Shown piece by piece: positions 45,201 through 52,144 of a stretch of DNA of 53,785 nt. Each line of letters begins with the position of its first letter. Position 1 is the stretch's first letter. The translations under genes were made by a program, and so were the position numbers. Origin of the DNA: Spirosoma fluviale (GTDB taxonomy: Bacteria; Bacteroidota; Bacteroidia; Cytophagales; Flexibacteraceae); the NCBI GenBank assembly GCA_945883425.1, contig CAMCXM010000007.1:1-53785 (forward strand). Direction: 5' to 3'. The notes beneath the pieces are model-generated. The model ran no database searches. It saw nothing but the letters and a program-made list of their open reading frames with translations, and was not told where the DNA came from.

Positions 45201-45654
45201 CCGGCAAGGAGGTACGGATTTATCGACCACAGGAGAAGATGTGCAGGTTTTGTTTGTTCCCACTGCGGACCAATGGCGGACAGATTCGGTTGATTTGTCG
45301 GCCTACGCCGGTTCGGAAAAACTGCTGGTGGCCTTCCGGAACAAAGGTCATTATGGAAACGCGATGTATCTTGACAATGTGCAACTGGGCACGCCTGTTT
45401 CGGTGCGAAAAAATGAAGGCCGTCCAGTTTTGCGGATCTGGCCGAACCCTGTGAAACGGGGAAGCTGCCTGCATGTGGAAACCGGTGCACCCGGAATGTT
45501 GGAATGGCAGGATGTGACGGGAAAAAGTCTGAAGAAGGTTCCGGTTGCGAATGAAGTTCAGATTGACATTCCAACGAACACAAAACCGGGCGTTTACAAT
45601 CTGCGGTTTGTTGGCAGCGACTGGATTCTGAACCGTAAGGTGGTCGTTTGGTAG
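42235..45654 (+). CDS. T9SS-secreted sortilin/BNR-repeat protein with PKD and anchor-J domains
   Basis: The 1139-residue protein has a signal peptide (MRIRSFFVFVAITVFFLKGA). A short pro-region with a WAKAMYSG motif follows. Nine Asp-box motifs of the SxDGGxxW type (such as STDGGQNW, STDGGISW, TTNGGTSW) then run through a VPS10/sialidase-like propeller, at about residues 160-720. After it come a PKD-like domain (WEWTFPGGSPSASNKRNP) and a choice-of-anchor J-like domain from DFEGSFPPAAWSIDN. The T9SS type A sorting domain begins at IWPNPVKRG. It is exported by T9SS; substrate unknown. It separates the E1 gene from the paa operon. Confidence 0.88.
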   Translation: MRIRSFFVFVAITVFFLKGAAQQMVRPSDTEISRLPEWAKAMYSGKVSAYVCDSMYQDYYRSHPFKKSYHTQYYKRWRRKNQTRLDAKGFPVIQTEKERNDIESEYIKKQSGDKTTSWKIIGPIKNHEPEGKPGTGQANIYSLSVCTSQPAIMYCGTEPGEVYKSLDSARTWSLVSKTIDFGSGVTAVSVHPILTEVVLAGGNNGLYRSTNGGQVWIRVLAGSDLGFNEFYQSETIPGRAFAATDKGFYSSQDTGRTWQQVFSQKSYDIKQKPGNGNHFFLLKNNPAEKRCEFFRSTDGGQNWIQSTNGWYNSTDPNRTDGGARLAVSPVDSSRVYAYLIGESKADDIGFIGIYKSTDGGISWTLPAGFTGGPYSASHPNLAVGSPDWAYHQGFYNCAFMASKENADHILVGGLNLWKSTNGGVSFQGMAGYIGGPLNMHVDMQDFRPGSASDYWITTDGGIYRAPDFFSTQPSFRMTGVHASDYWGFGSGWNEDVLVGGLYHNGNLAYHENYGAGNFLELGGGEAPTGYVNPGQNRKTYFSDIGGRTLPRNLTDPIAGAAFGISPNESYFAAESSEMEFHPNCYNIAWVGKDNAIWKTTDGGGSFFKLFSFGTVLGSQVKYIEVASSKPDVLYVTQQAASGGAGKLWKTTNGGTSWNAVTLPGGNSRRILLALDPANENHLFMAFPDAGNTTKIYETSNGGTNWTNRSNALLNNESIQSLAFIPGAGLYAATQKAVYYRNLAGTWVIANQGLPTFTNGNILKPFFRDGKIRLATYGKGIWESELEEIPANPLSRPTVNQLSQTVVCKRDSLYFEDYSFLLHNGSTWEWTFPGGSPSASNKRNPVVLYPTDGIFPVYLKVRNGAGLESIDTISVQIQSLALPTGVAQDFEGSFPPAAWSIDNPGQDAQWGLSTQVGGFGNSAQSALFDNYNNHSQGKSDDLRMNLSGSELSANGMLRFDVAYARWGSANSDTLEILISDDCGQTFEQLYRQGGTDLSTTGEDVQVLFVPTADQWRTDSVDLSAYAGSEKLLVAFRNKGHYGNAMYLDNVQLGTPVSVRKNEGRPVLRIWPNPVKRGSCLHVETGAPGMLEWQDVTGKSLKKVPVANEVQIDIPTNTKPGVYNLRFVGSDWILNRKVVVW

Positions 45655-45680
45655 ATGAACCATTTACCCATGGACGGAAT

Positions 45681-45761
45681 GCGGCCCCGATCGAAGCGAA
45701 TACCCCGCAAGGCTGACGAAGGAAGCCTGAGGAGTAGCAGCAAAGAGCGGGAAATTGCCGC
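45681..45761. repeat. Multi-stem intergenic element, probable dispersed Bacteroidota structural repeat
   Basis: GCGGC (45681-45685) pairs with GCCGC (45757-45761), and CCCG (45686-45689) with CGGG (45748-45751). AGGCT (45710-45714) pairs with AGCCT (45724-45728). Purine-rich unpaired segments (GATCGAAGCG and GAGTAGCAGCAAAGAG) lie between. The words CCCCGATCGAAGCG and GAGCGGGAAAT match my memory of a repeat found after many genes in Bacteroidota genomes. It lies 27 bp after the stop of the T9SS gene. No protein is encoded. Confidence 0.6.
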
Positions 45762-45859
45762 CCGAATGCATTTTCAAACTCAGCTAAGCCAACATTCAAC
45801 GCCTTTTTGAAGCGCTGTTTTGTTGTGCCGAAAAAAAATTTGAGCCGGAGTAAAACTTT

Positions 45860-45877
45860 AACTAACAATTGTTAGTT
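45860..45877. promoter_or_regulatory. 18-bp perfect palindrome, candidate operator of the paa operon
   Basis: AACTAACAATTGTTAGTT is its own complement over all 18 bases and ends 25 bp before the paaE start. Its right arm overlaps a perfect -7 box. TetR-family operators often look like this, and a TetR gene lies 5.8 kb upstream. Binding would block the promoter. Confidence 0.7.
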
Positions 45878-45880
45878 TTG
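45873..45880 (+). promoter_or_regulatory. -7 box of the paa operon promoter
   Basis: TAGTTTTG matches TAnnTTTG exactly and shares five bases with the 18-bp palindrome. The paaE start is 22 bases downstream, so the leader would be about 15 nt. No TTTG is found 19-20 bases upstream. Confidence 0.6.
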
Positions 45881-45902
45881 CTTCCATCAAACCGGTACTT
45901 TC

Positions 45903-46979
45903 TTGGCACAGCAATTTTATTCACTCTCTGTAAAGGACATTTCAAAGACCACTCCCGATTGTGCGGTGGTGAGTTTTGATGTTCCGGAATCTCTGCAACC
46001 GGAATTCGAATTCCGTCAGGGTCAGCACCTCACCTTAAAAACCAACATTGCGGGGGAAGAGGTTCGTCGCAGTTATTCGCTTTGCTCGAGTCCGTTTGAC
46101 AAAGAATGGAAAGTGGCGGTGAAAAAGATTGACGGCGGGGTGTTTTCCGGATTTGTGAACGACGAACTAAAGGCCGGTGACGTGCTGGATGTGATGAATC
46201 CACATGGCAATTTCTTTGTGGAGCCAAAGCCGGAAGCGCAGATTCATTATGTGGCCTTTGCGGCCGGAAGCGGGATTACCCCCATTTACTCGATTCTGAA
46301 AACGCACCTTCAGGCAGAACCGAATGCGCATTTTTCGCTGTTCTACACGAACCAGAATGTGTCGTCGATTATCCTGAAAGAAGAAATCGAAGCCCTGAAA
46401 AACCAATATCTGGACCGGTTCGAGCCTTATTTTTTCCTGACGCAGGAAGAACGGGATGTAACCTTATTTAATGGCCGGATGAATGAAGAAAAGCTGGAAA
46501 AAATCAGCCAGTATTTTCTGGACCTGCCGACAGTAGATCACTTCTTTCTTTGCGGACCGGAAGAACTGATTTTTATGATCCGGGATTATCTGGTGAAGAA
46601 AGGCGTGGATGAAAAGAAGATTCACTTCGAACTGTTCACGACAGCAGCCGGACAAAAACGAATGCGCAAGGCTGCCACGGCACAAACCGTTTCTGAAAAT
46701 ATGTCGGAAATCACCATTAAAGAAGGCGGTAAGAACTTTAAGTTTAAGATGGCCCGGGATTCAGAAAGCATCCTTGAAGCCGCTCTCCGCCACAATTCCG
46801 GTTTGCCGTTTGCCTGCAAAGGAGGCGTTTGCTGTACCTGCAAAGCCAAACTGGTGGAAGGAAAAGTAGACATGGAAGTGAATTATGCCCTCGAAAAAGA
46901 ACAAGTGGAAGCTGGCTACATTCTGACCTGCCAGGCCATTCCGCTGACCGAAACCATTGTTGTAGATTTTGACCAATAA
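45903..46979 (+). CDS. paaE: 1,2-phenylacetyl-CoA epoxidase reductase subunit PaaE
   Basis: PaaE passes electrons from NADPH to the diiron subunit PaaA. The 358-residue protein has an FAD-binding ferredoxin reductase domain ([10 protein letters not shown], then [17 protein letters not shown]). A C-terminal plant-type [2Fe-2S] domain carries the cysteines of [13 protein letters not shown] and a last one in ILTCQ. The start is TTG at 45903, since no in-frame ATG occurs before the FAD domain and the promoter palindrome ends just upstream. The gene leads the operon, whereas in E. coli the order is ABCDE. Confidence 0.95.
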   Translation: MAQQFYSLSVKDISKTTPDCAVVSFDVPESLQPEFEFRQGQHLTLKTNIAGEEVRRSYSLCSSPFDKEWKVAVKKIDGGVFSGFVNDELKAGDVLDVMNPHGNFFVEPKPEAQIHYVAFAAGSGITPIYSILKTHLQAEPNAHFSLFYTNQNVSSIILKEEIEALKNQYLDRFEPYFFLTQEERDVTLFNGRMNEEKLEKISQYFLDLPTVDHFFLCGPEELIFMIRDYLVKKGVDEKKIHFELFTTAAGQKRMRKAATAQTVSENMSEITIKEGGKNFKFKMARDSESILEAALRHNSGLPFACKGGVCCTCKAKLVEGKVDMEVNYALEKEQVEAGYILTCQAIPLTETIVVDFDQ

Positions 46980-46989
46980 CCAATTGCAT

Positions 46990-47937
46990 ATGCAACTGAA
47001 TACAGAAGATTTAGAAAGAGAATTTCAGGCCAAAATCGATTCTGGCCGAAGCATCGAACCAAAGGACTGGATGCCGGAAAAATATCGGAAGACGCACATC
47101 CGCCAGATTTCGCAACATGCCCATTCTGAAATCGTGGGAATGCTGCCGGAAGGAAACTGGATTACCCGTGCCCCGTCCTTAAAACGGAAAGTGACCCTCC
47201 TGGCGAAAGTACAGGACGAAGGCGGACACGGATTGTATCTGTATTCAGCCGCTGAAACACTGGGCATTACCCGCGATGAATTGTACGAACAACTCCATTC
47301 AGGAAAGGCCAAATACTCCAGCATTTTCAACTATCCTGCCGTAACCTGGGCCGATATGGGCGCCGTGGGCTGGCTGGTTGACGGGGCCGCCATCATGAAT
47401 CAGGTGATGTTGACCCGCACTTCTTTCGGACCGTATGCCAGAGCGATGGTGAGGATCTGTAAAGAAGAAAGCTTTCACCAGAGACAAGGCTTTGAAATCA
47501 TGCTGACCCTTTGCCAGGGAACGGAAGTGCAGAAACGGATGGCACAGGATGCTTTGAACCGCTGGTGGTGGCCATCGCTGATGATGTTTGGTCCGAAAGA
47601 CGAGGAATCGACCCACACCGAGCAGGCGATGAAATGGCGCATCAAACTGAAAACAAACGACGAATTGCGTCAGCAGTTTGTGGACCAGACCATCCCTCAG
47701 ATCAAAATTCTGGGATTGGAGGTGCCGGATAAGGATTTGAAATGGAATGAAAGCCGGGGCAGTTATGACTTTGGTGCCATTAACTGGGAAGAATTCTGGA
47801 ACGTGGTGGCCGGAAATGGTCCCTGCAACAAAGAAAGACTTGAAGCCCGTAAATCGGCTTTTGAAAACGGCGCCTGGGTTCGCGATGCCGCCATGGCCTA
47901 TGCCGAGAAAAAAGAAGCCTTAAAAGAAGCCGTTTAA
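46990..47937 (+). CDS. paaA: 1,2-phenylacetyl-CoA epoxidase catalytic subunit PaaA
   Basis: PaaA holds the diiron centre that epoxidises the aromatic ring of phenylacetyl-CoA. From the ATG at 46990 it has 315 residues; an upstream TTG at 46969 would overlap paaE. The iron-binding motifs are visible as [17 protein letters not shown] (with an ExxH) and [15 protein letters not shown] (with a second ExxH). It lies 10 bp after paaE and 12 bp before paaB. Confidence 0.97.
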   Translation: MQLNTEDLEREFQAKIDSGRSIEPKDWMPEKYRKTHIRQISQHAHSEIVGMLPEGNWITRAPSLKRKVTLLAKVQDEGGHGLYLYSAAETLGITRDELYEQLHSGKAKYSSIFNYPAVTWADMGAVGWLVDGAAIMNQVMLTRTSFGPYARAMVRICKEESFHQRQGFEIMLTLCQGTEVQKRMAQDALNRWWWPSLMMFGPKDEESTHTEQAMKWRIKLKTNDELRQQFVDQTIPQIKILGLEVPDKDLKWNESRGSYDFGAINWEEFWNVVAGNGPCNKERLEARKSAFENGAWVRDAAMAYAEKKEALKEAV

Positions 47938-47949
47938 CGAAATACCGAT

Positions 47950-48234
47950 ATGAAAAAGGAATGGCCCGTTTGGGAAGTTTTTATCCGGAGTAAGGCAGGT
48001 CTTGACCATCGCCATGCCGGAAGTATCCATGCAACCGATGCCCGTATGGCCATCGAAAATGCCCGTGATGTGTACACCCGCCGTCAGGAAGGAGTGAGCA
48101 TCTGGGTGGTTCCGTCCAAAGAAATTGTGGCTTCCGATCCGGACCAAAGCGGTGAACTGTTTGAGCCGGCTGTGGACAAAATTTACCGCCACCCGACGTT
48201 CTATGATTTGCCGGATGAGTTGAAACACATGTAG
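47950..48234 (+). CDS. paaB: 1,2-phenylacetyl-CoA epoxidase subunit PaaB
   Basis: PaaB is a small subunit that bridges the PaaAC heterodimers. The 94-residue protein begins KEWPVWEVFIRSKAGLDHRH and continues with GSIHATDARMAIENARDVYT, both diagnostic of the family. DPDQSGELFEPAVDKIYRHP is near the end. Behind it lies a 132-bp gap with two heptad repeat arrays before the paaC start. Confidence 0.96.
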   Translation: MKKEWPVWEVFIRSKAGLDHRHAGSIHATDARMAIENARDVYTRRQEGVSIWVVPSKEIVASDPDQSGELFEPAVDKIYRHPTFYDLPDELKHM

Positions 48235-48236
48235 AA

Positions 48237-48271
48237 GAATTAGGAATTGAGAATTAGGAATTAGGAATTGA
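48237..48271. repeat. Heptad tandem repeat (GAATTRR)x5 after paaB
   Basis: Five exact 7-nt units are in register: GAATTAG, GAATTGA, GAATTAG, GAATTAG, GAATTGA. The array begins three bases after the paaB stop codon. Confidence 0.85.
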
Positions 48272-48305
48272 AAAAGCACCAACCATAGTGTTTGAAGCAA
48301 AAACC

Positions 48306-48340
48306 TTTTGACTTTTTACTTACTCCTTCTGACTTAGTCC
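48306..48340. repeat. Degenerate heptad array before paaC
   Basis: Five in-register 7-nt units share TT at the start and C at the end: TTTTGAC, TTTTTAC, TTACTCC, TTCTGAC, TTAGTCC. It is a different word from the GAATTAR array 35 bp upstream, but has the same period. Confidence 0.6.
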
Positions 48341-48348
48341 TTCAAAAT

Positions 48349-48357
48349 CCCCCCCCC
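48349..48357. repeat. C9 homopolymer tract before paaC
   Basis: Nine consecutive C lie nine bases upstream of the paaC ATG at 48367, where a ribosome binding site would be. Such tracts are prone to slippage in replication. Confidence 0.8.
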
Positions 48358-48366
48358 GTTATTGAA

Positions 48367-49119
48367 ATGAATACCAAACTGTACGAATATATTCTTCTCC
48401 TGGCGGATAATCCGCTGATTCTGGGCCATCGGCTTTCGGAATTGTGCGGACATGGTCCCAGCCTGGAAACCGATATAGCCCTCACCAATATTTCACTCGA
48501 TCTGTTCGGACAGGTGCGCAACTATTTTCAGTATGCCGCACAGGTGCAGGGATTGGGAAAAAGCGAAGACGACATTGCCTTCCTGCGTTACGAGCACGAA
48601 TACCGGAACGTGATTATGGTGGAGCAGGCCAACAAAGACTTTGCCTGGGTGATTGCCCGGCAGTTTTTCTTCGATGCCTACCACAAGCCTTTGCTCGAGC
48701 AACTTGCCGGCAGCAACGATGCCCAACTTTCGGCAATTGCGCATAAATCGCTGAAAGAAGTGCAGTATCACCACCATTTCTCTTCGGAGTGGGTGAAACG
48801 TCTGGGCGACGGAACCGAAGAAAGTCACACCCGGATGCAGGATGCCATCAACCATTTCTGGCCGTACATGGGTGAACTTTTCGAAGAAACAGCCCTTGAA
48901 AAGGAAATGAAAGAAAACGGAACCGGCGCCGATCTGGTGGCCATCAAACCGGTTTTCAAATCCTTCACCAACGAAATTATGGCCGAAGCCGGAATCACGG
49001 TACCGTCCTCGGAGTGGTCGCATTCCGGCGGAAAGAAAGGAACCCATTCCGAACACCTGGGCTTTATTCTGACCGAATTGCAGTATATGCAGCGGGCCTA
49101 TCCCAACATGACCTGGTAA
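48367..49119 (+). CDS. paaC: 1,2-phenylacetyl-CoA epoxidase structural subunit PaaC
   Basis: PaaC is the non-catalytic partner of PaaA, with the same ferritin-like fold but without a full diiron site. The preferred start is the ATG at 48367, giving 250 residues (MNTKLYEYILLLADNPLILG), the usual family size. The longer frame to 48292 would translate the heptad and C9 region and is unlikely. Motifs such as DIALTNISLDLFGQVRNYFQ and EVQYHHHFSSEWVKRLGDGT are typical. Its stop overlaps the paaD start as TAATG. Confidence 0.96.
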   Translation: MNTKLYEYILLLADNPLILGHRLSELCGHGPSLETDIALTNISLDLFGQVRNYFQYAAQVQGLGKSEDDIAFLRYEHEYRNVIMVEQANKDFAWVIARQFFFDAYHKPLLEQLAGSNDAQLSAIAHKSLKEVQYHHHFSSEWVKRLGDGTEESHTRMQDAINHFWPYMGELFEETALEKEMKENGTGADLVAIKPVFKSFTNEIMAEAGITVPSSEWSHSGGKKGTHSEHLGFILTELQYMQRAYPNMTW

Positions 49120-49613
49120 TGAACCGCATGATGGTTTCAAATCAGGAAATCCGGGACATACTCTCGACCGTGACCGATCCGGAAATTCCGGTGCTGACGG
49201 TTGAGGATATGGGCATCATCCGGAACATCGACATTCAGGAAAGCAAGGTGGTGGTGACGATTACGCCCACCTATTCCGGGTGCCCGGCCATGGATCACAT
49301 TGCCACCGATATCCGGACCACGCTGAAGGAGGCGGGTTATGAATCGGAGGTTTTGTCGGTTTTGTCGCCACCCTGGTCATCTCTCTGGATCTCAGAAAAT
49401 GGTCGCAAAAAGATGGAGGCCTATGGCATTGCACCACCGATGGAGCCGACCTCTGATAAAAAAGCCTTGCTGGGAGGTGAACGAATCGTGAAATGCACCC
49501 ATTGCGGATCGACCAATACCAAAATGATCAGCCAGTTTGGGTCTACGGCCTGCAAAGCGTTGTTTCAATGCGCCGATTGCCTGGAGCCGTTTGATTATTT
49601 TAAATGCATATGA
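49119..49613 (+). CDS. paaD: Phenylacetate-CoA oxygenase maturation protein PaaD
   Basis: PaaD belongs to the MIP18/DUF59 family and helps mature the epoxidase complex, probably in Fe-S insertion. The ATG at 49119 overlaps the paaC stop and gives 164 residues. The DUF59 part contains DPEIPVLTVEDMGIIRNI and YSGCPAMDHIATDI. A C-terminal zinc-ribbon-like region follows, with CTHCG, then the cysteines of STACKALFQCADC. The upstream open frame inside paaC is not part of the protein. Confidence 0.95.
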   Translation: MNRMMVSNQEIRDILSTVTDPEIPVLTVEDMGIIRNIDIQESKVVVTITPTYSGCPAMDHIATDIRTTLKEAGYESEVLSVLSPPWSSLWISENGRKKMEAYGIAPPMEPTSDKKALLGGERIVKCTHCGSTNTKMISQFGSTACKALFQCADCLEPFDYFKCI

Positions 49614-49615
49614 GG

Positions 49616-49692
49616 GAATTAGGAATTAGGAATTAAGAATTAAGAATTAAGAATTAAGAATTAAGAATTAGGAATTAGGAATTAGGAATTAA
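49616..49692. repeat. Heptad tandem repeat (GAATTAR)x11 between paaD and paaG
   Basis: Eleven 7-nt units run without interruption: two GAATTAG, five GAATTAA, three GAATTAG and one GAATTAA. The block order shows local unit duplication. It begins two bases after the paaD stop codon and ends 32 bp before paaG. Confidence 0.92.
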
Positions 49693-49724
49693 AGGGTGAA
49701 CACAACCCAATACCTGAAAAAACC

Positions 49725-50507
49725 ATGAGTGAAACCATACTGTTTACCAAATCGGAAGGCGTGGCCCGGATCGTGCTGAACCGTCCGAAATCTTATAATA
49801 GTTTCAACCGCGAGATGGCACTTGCCTGCCAGGACGCTTTGAAAAACTGCCATGAAGACGACTCCGTCCGTGTGGTGGTGATTACTGGAGAAGGAAAAGC
49901 CTTTTGCGCCGGACAGGATCTGGTGGAGGTGACCTCGCCCGAAATGCATCCGGGATTCAAAGCCATTCTCGAAGAGCATTACAACCCCATCATTCTGGCC
50001 ATCCGGAATATCAACAAGCCTGTGGTGGCTGCCGTGAACGGTGTTGCGGCCGGTGCAGGTGCCAATATTGCCCTCGCTTGCGACATTGTGGTGGCATCCG
50101 AGGCGGCGTCTTTCATTCAGGCGTTCAGCGGAATCGGACTCATTCCCGACAGTGGCGGCACCTATTTTCTACCCCGGTTGGTTGGTTTCCAGAAAGCGAT
50201 GGCCATTGCCATGCTGGGAGACAAAATCTCAGCATCCGAAGCCGAATCGATGGGCATGATTTACAAATCGGTAACCGCTGATGCGTTTGAAGAATACATT
50301 TCTTCGCTGGCAGCCCGACTGGCCGGAATGCCGACTTATGGTTTAGCATTGACAAAAAGAGCCTTTCAGGAAGGACTCGAAAACACGCTGGAAGCACAAC
50401 TGGACGTAGAATCCCGGTTGCAGATTGCGGCCAGCGAATCAGCCGATTACCACGAAGGTGTGACGGCATTTATTGAAAAAAGAAAACCCGTATTTCAGGG
50501 AAAATAA
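49725..50507 (+). CDS. paaG: 2-(1,2-epoxy-1,2-dihydrophenyl)acetyl-CoA isomerase PaaG
   Basis: PaaG converts the epoxide to the oxepin-CoA in the phenylacetate pathway. The 260-residue crotonase-fold protein has the oxyanion segments GKAFCAGQDL and NGVAAGAGANIALACD. FSGIGLIPDSGGTYFLPRLVG (read in two parts) carries the single acidic residue typical of PaaG isomerases. Hydratases such as PaaF normally have a glutamate at a second position. The choice of PaaG over PaaF rests on that motif and on operon position. It is two bases upstream of paaH. Confidence 0.88.
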   Translation: MSETILFTKSEGVARIVLNRPKSYNSFNREMALACQDALKNCHEDDSVRVVVITGEGKAFCAGQDLVEVTSPEMHPGFKAILEEHYNPIILAIRNINKPVVAAVNGVAAGAGANIALACDIVVASEAASFIQAFSGIGLIPDSGGTYFLPRLVGFQKAMAIAMLGDKISASEAESMGMIYKSVTADAFEEYISSLAARLAGMPTYGLALTKRAFQEGLENTLEAQLDVESRLQIAASESADYHEGVTAFIEKRKPVFQGK

Positions 50508-50509
50508 AC

Positions 50510-51667
50510 ATGACAATAGGCGTTATCGGGACCGGCACCATGGGCATCGGCATTGCACAGGTGGCGGCCACAGCCGGATGTACCGTCCGTATTTTCGACA
50601 GCTACCAGGCTTCGCTTGAAAAGGCAAAACCCGGCATTCAGAAATCCCTCGACTCCCTGGTTGCGAAGGGAAAAATGGAAGCCTCCACGGCGGAACAAAT
50701 TGCCGGACGGATTCTGCCTGCAACCGGACTGCCCGAATTTCAGGACTGCTCACTGGTGATCGAAGCCATTGTGGAGAAGAAAGAAATCAAGGCGGCGGTG
50801 TTTCAGGAACTGGAAGGCATTGTGTCGGAAGACTGCATTCTGGCATCCAACACGTCCTCTCTTTCCATTGCCTCCCTGGCCGCAAGTTGCCGGAAACCGG
50901 AACGCTTCATCGGCATCCACTTTTTCAATCCGGCACCGGTGATGAAACTGGTTGAAATCATACCAGCGGTGCAGACTTCCGGATCGGTTGTGAACCAGGC
51001 CTTGACCACCATCAAAGGCTGGGGCAAAATCACCGTTCTGGCCAAAGACACCCCCGGATTTATTGTGAACCGTGTGGCCCGTCCGTTTTATGGAGAAGCT
51101 TTGCGGATTTACGACGAAGGCATCGCCGACTTTGCCACCATCGACTGGGCCATGAAAACCTTCGGCGGCTTTCCAATGGGGCCTTTCGAACTCATGGATT
51201 TTATTGGTAACGACATCAACTACACCGTCACCGAAACCGTTTTCCACTCCTTTTTCTGCGACCCACGGTTTATGCCATCCTTCACCCAGAAACGATTGAT
51301 GGAAGCCGGTTACCTCGGACGAAAATCGGGCAGAGGTTATTACGATTACAGTCCCAACGCCTACAAACCTTCGCCACTCGAAGAAGAAAAACAAGGCCGG
51401 ATGATCTTCAACCGGGTGCTGGCCATGCTGATCAACGAAGCCGCCGATGCGGTGCACTACCGGATTGCCTCGGCACAGGACGTAGATCTGGCCATGACCA
51501 AAGGCGTGAATTACCCCAAAGGTTTGTTGCAGTGGGCCGACGAAATCGGCATTCAAAACGTGGTTGACCAACTGGATGCTTTGTTCGCCGAATACCACGA
51601 CACCCGATACCGGTGCAGTGCGTTGTTGAGGAAAATGTCCGTGGAGGGTTCCCGATTTTTCTCCTGA
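50510..51667 (+). CDS. paaH: 3-hydroxyacyl-CoA dehydrogenase PaaH
   Basis: PaaH oxidises 3-hydroxyadipyl-CoA to 3-oxoadipyl-CoA in the beta-oxidation phase of phenylacetate degradation. The 385-residue protein has an N-terminal NAD-binding motif GVIGTGTMGIGIAQVAA and the catalytic region GIHFFNPAPVMKLVEIIP. The C-terminal domain has FPMGPFELMDFIGNDI and GRKSGRGYYDY, and part of the C-terminal domain is duplicated. It starts two bases after the paaG stop. Confidence 0.94.
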   Translation: MTIGVIGTGTMGIGIAQVAATAGCTVRIFDSYQASLEKAKPGIQKSLDSLVAKGKMEASTAEQIAGRILPATGLPEFQDCSLVIEAIVEKKEIKAAVFQELEGIVSEDCILASNTSSLSIASLAASCRKPERFIGIHFFNPAPVMKLVEIIPAVQTSGSVVNQALTTIKGWGKITVLAKDTPGFIVNRVARPFYGEALRIYDEGIADFATIDWAMKTFGGFPMGPFELMDFIGNDINYTVTETVFHSFFCDPRFMPSFTQKRLMEAGYLGRKSGRGYYDYSPNAYKPSPLEEEKQGRMIFNRVLAMLINEAADAVHYRIASAQDVDLAMTKGVNYPKGLLQWADEIGIQNVVDQLDALFAEYHDTRYRCSALLRKMSVEGSRFFS

Positions 51668-51687
51668 TTTTTTCGGGTTGGGGTTCG

Positions 51688-51695
51688 TAATATTG
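51688..51695 (+). promoter_or_regulatory. Possible internal -7 box before paaI
   Basis: TAATATTG, the same word found before hldD and the 9127 cargo gene, lies 20 bases before the paaI ATG in a 48-bp gap. It may give paaIJ partly independent expression. Evidence is the motif only. Confidence 0.3.
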
Positions 51696-51715
51696 CGGAA
51701 GAAAGAACGCCACGT

Positions 51716-52138
51716 ATGCCATTAAATCCTCCCCAGATCGTCCAAAAAATGATGGACAACGATGCCTTCAGTCAATGGCTGGGCATTGAGGTGGAAGAAG
51801 TGACCGAAGGATACTGTCGTCTGAAAATGACGGTGCGCCCGGAAATGCTGAATGGATTTTACATTCTCCACGGCGGCGTTACTTTCGCTCTGGCGGATAG
51901 TTGCTTTGCCTTCGCCTCCAATTCGAGAGGACAACTCAGCGTGTCGCTTCAGGCATCCATGAGTTTCCCCAACCCCGCCAAAGCCGGCGACATACTGATC
52001 GCCGAAAGCAAAGAACTGAGTATGTCACGCAGTTCGGCCACCTACGACATCGAAATACGAAATCAAGAAACAAACGAAATCGCCGGACTTTTCCGGGGCG
52101 TCGCACACCGAAGCTCACGACCGGCATTTGAGAGTTAA
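51716..52138 (+). CDS. paaI: Hydroxyphenylacetyl-CoA thioesterase PaaI
   Basis: PaaI is a hot-dog fold thioesterase that rescues CoA from dead-end phenylacetyl-CoA intermediates. The 140-residue protein has the family motif FYILHGGVTFALADSCFAFA, with the catalytic aspartate in LADS. SVSLQASMSFPNPAKAGD and a TYDIEIRNQ strand follow. It lies 48 bp after paaH and 6 bp before paaJ. Confidence 0.95.
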   Translation: MPLNPPQIVQKMMDNDAFSQWLGIEVEEVTEGYCRLKMTVRPEMLNGFYILHGGVTFALADSCFAFASNSRGQLSVSLQASMSFPNPAKAGDILIAESKELSMSRSSATYDIEIRNQETNEIAGLFRGVAHRSSRPAFES

Positions 52139-52144
52139 TACACC

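Noticed and set aside
44879-45868. 329-codon open frame on the minus strand
   Set aside because: It is antisense to the sortilin-like gene and runs across the structured intergenic element and the paa promoter; its composition is not protein-like.
48493-49140. 215-codon open frame on the minus strand
   Set aside because: It is fully antisense to paaC and paaD, which are clear family members.
49616-49692. Tandem array considered as a CRISPR
   Set aside because: Units are 7 nt with no unique spacers, so it is a simple tandem repeat.
50750-51598. 282-codon open frame on the minus strand
   Set aside because: It is antisense to paaH, has a His/Phe/Gly-rich composition typical of reverse-frame shadows, and matches no family.
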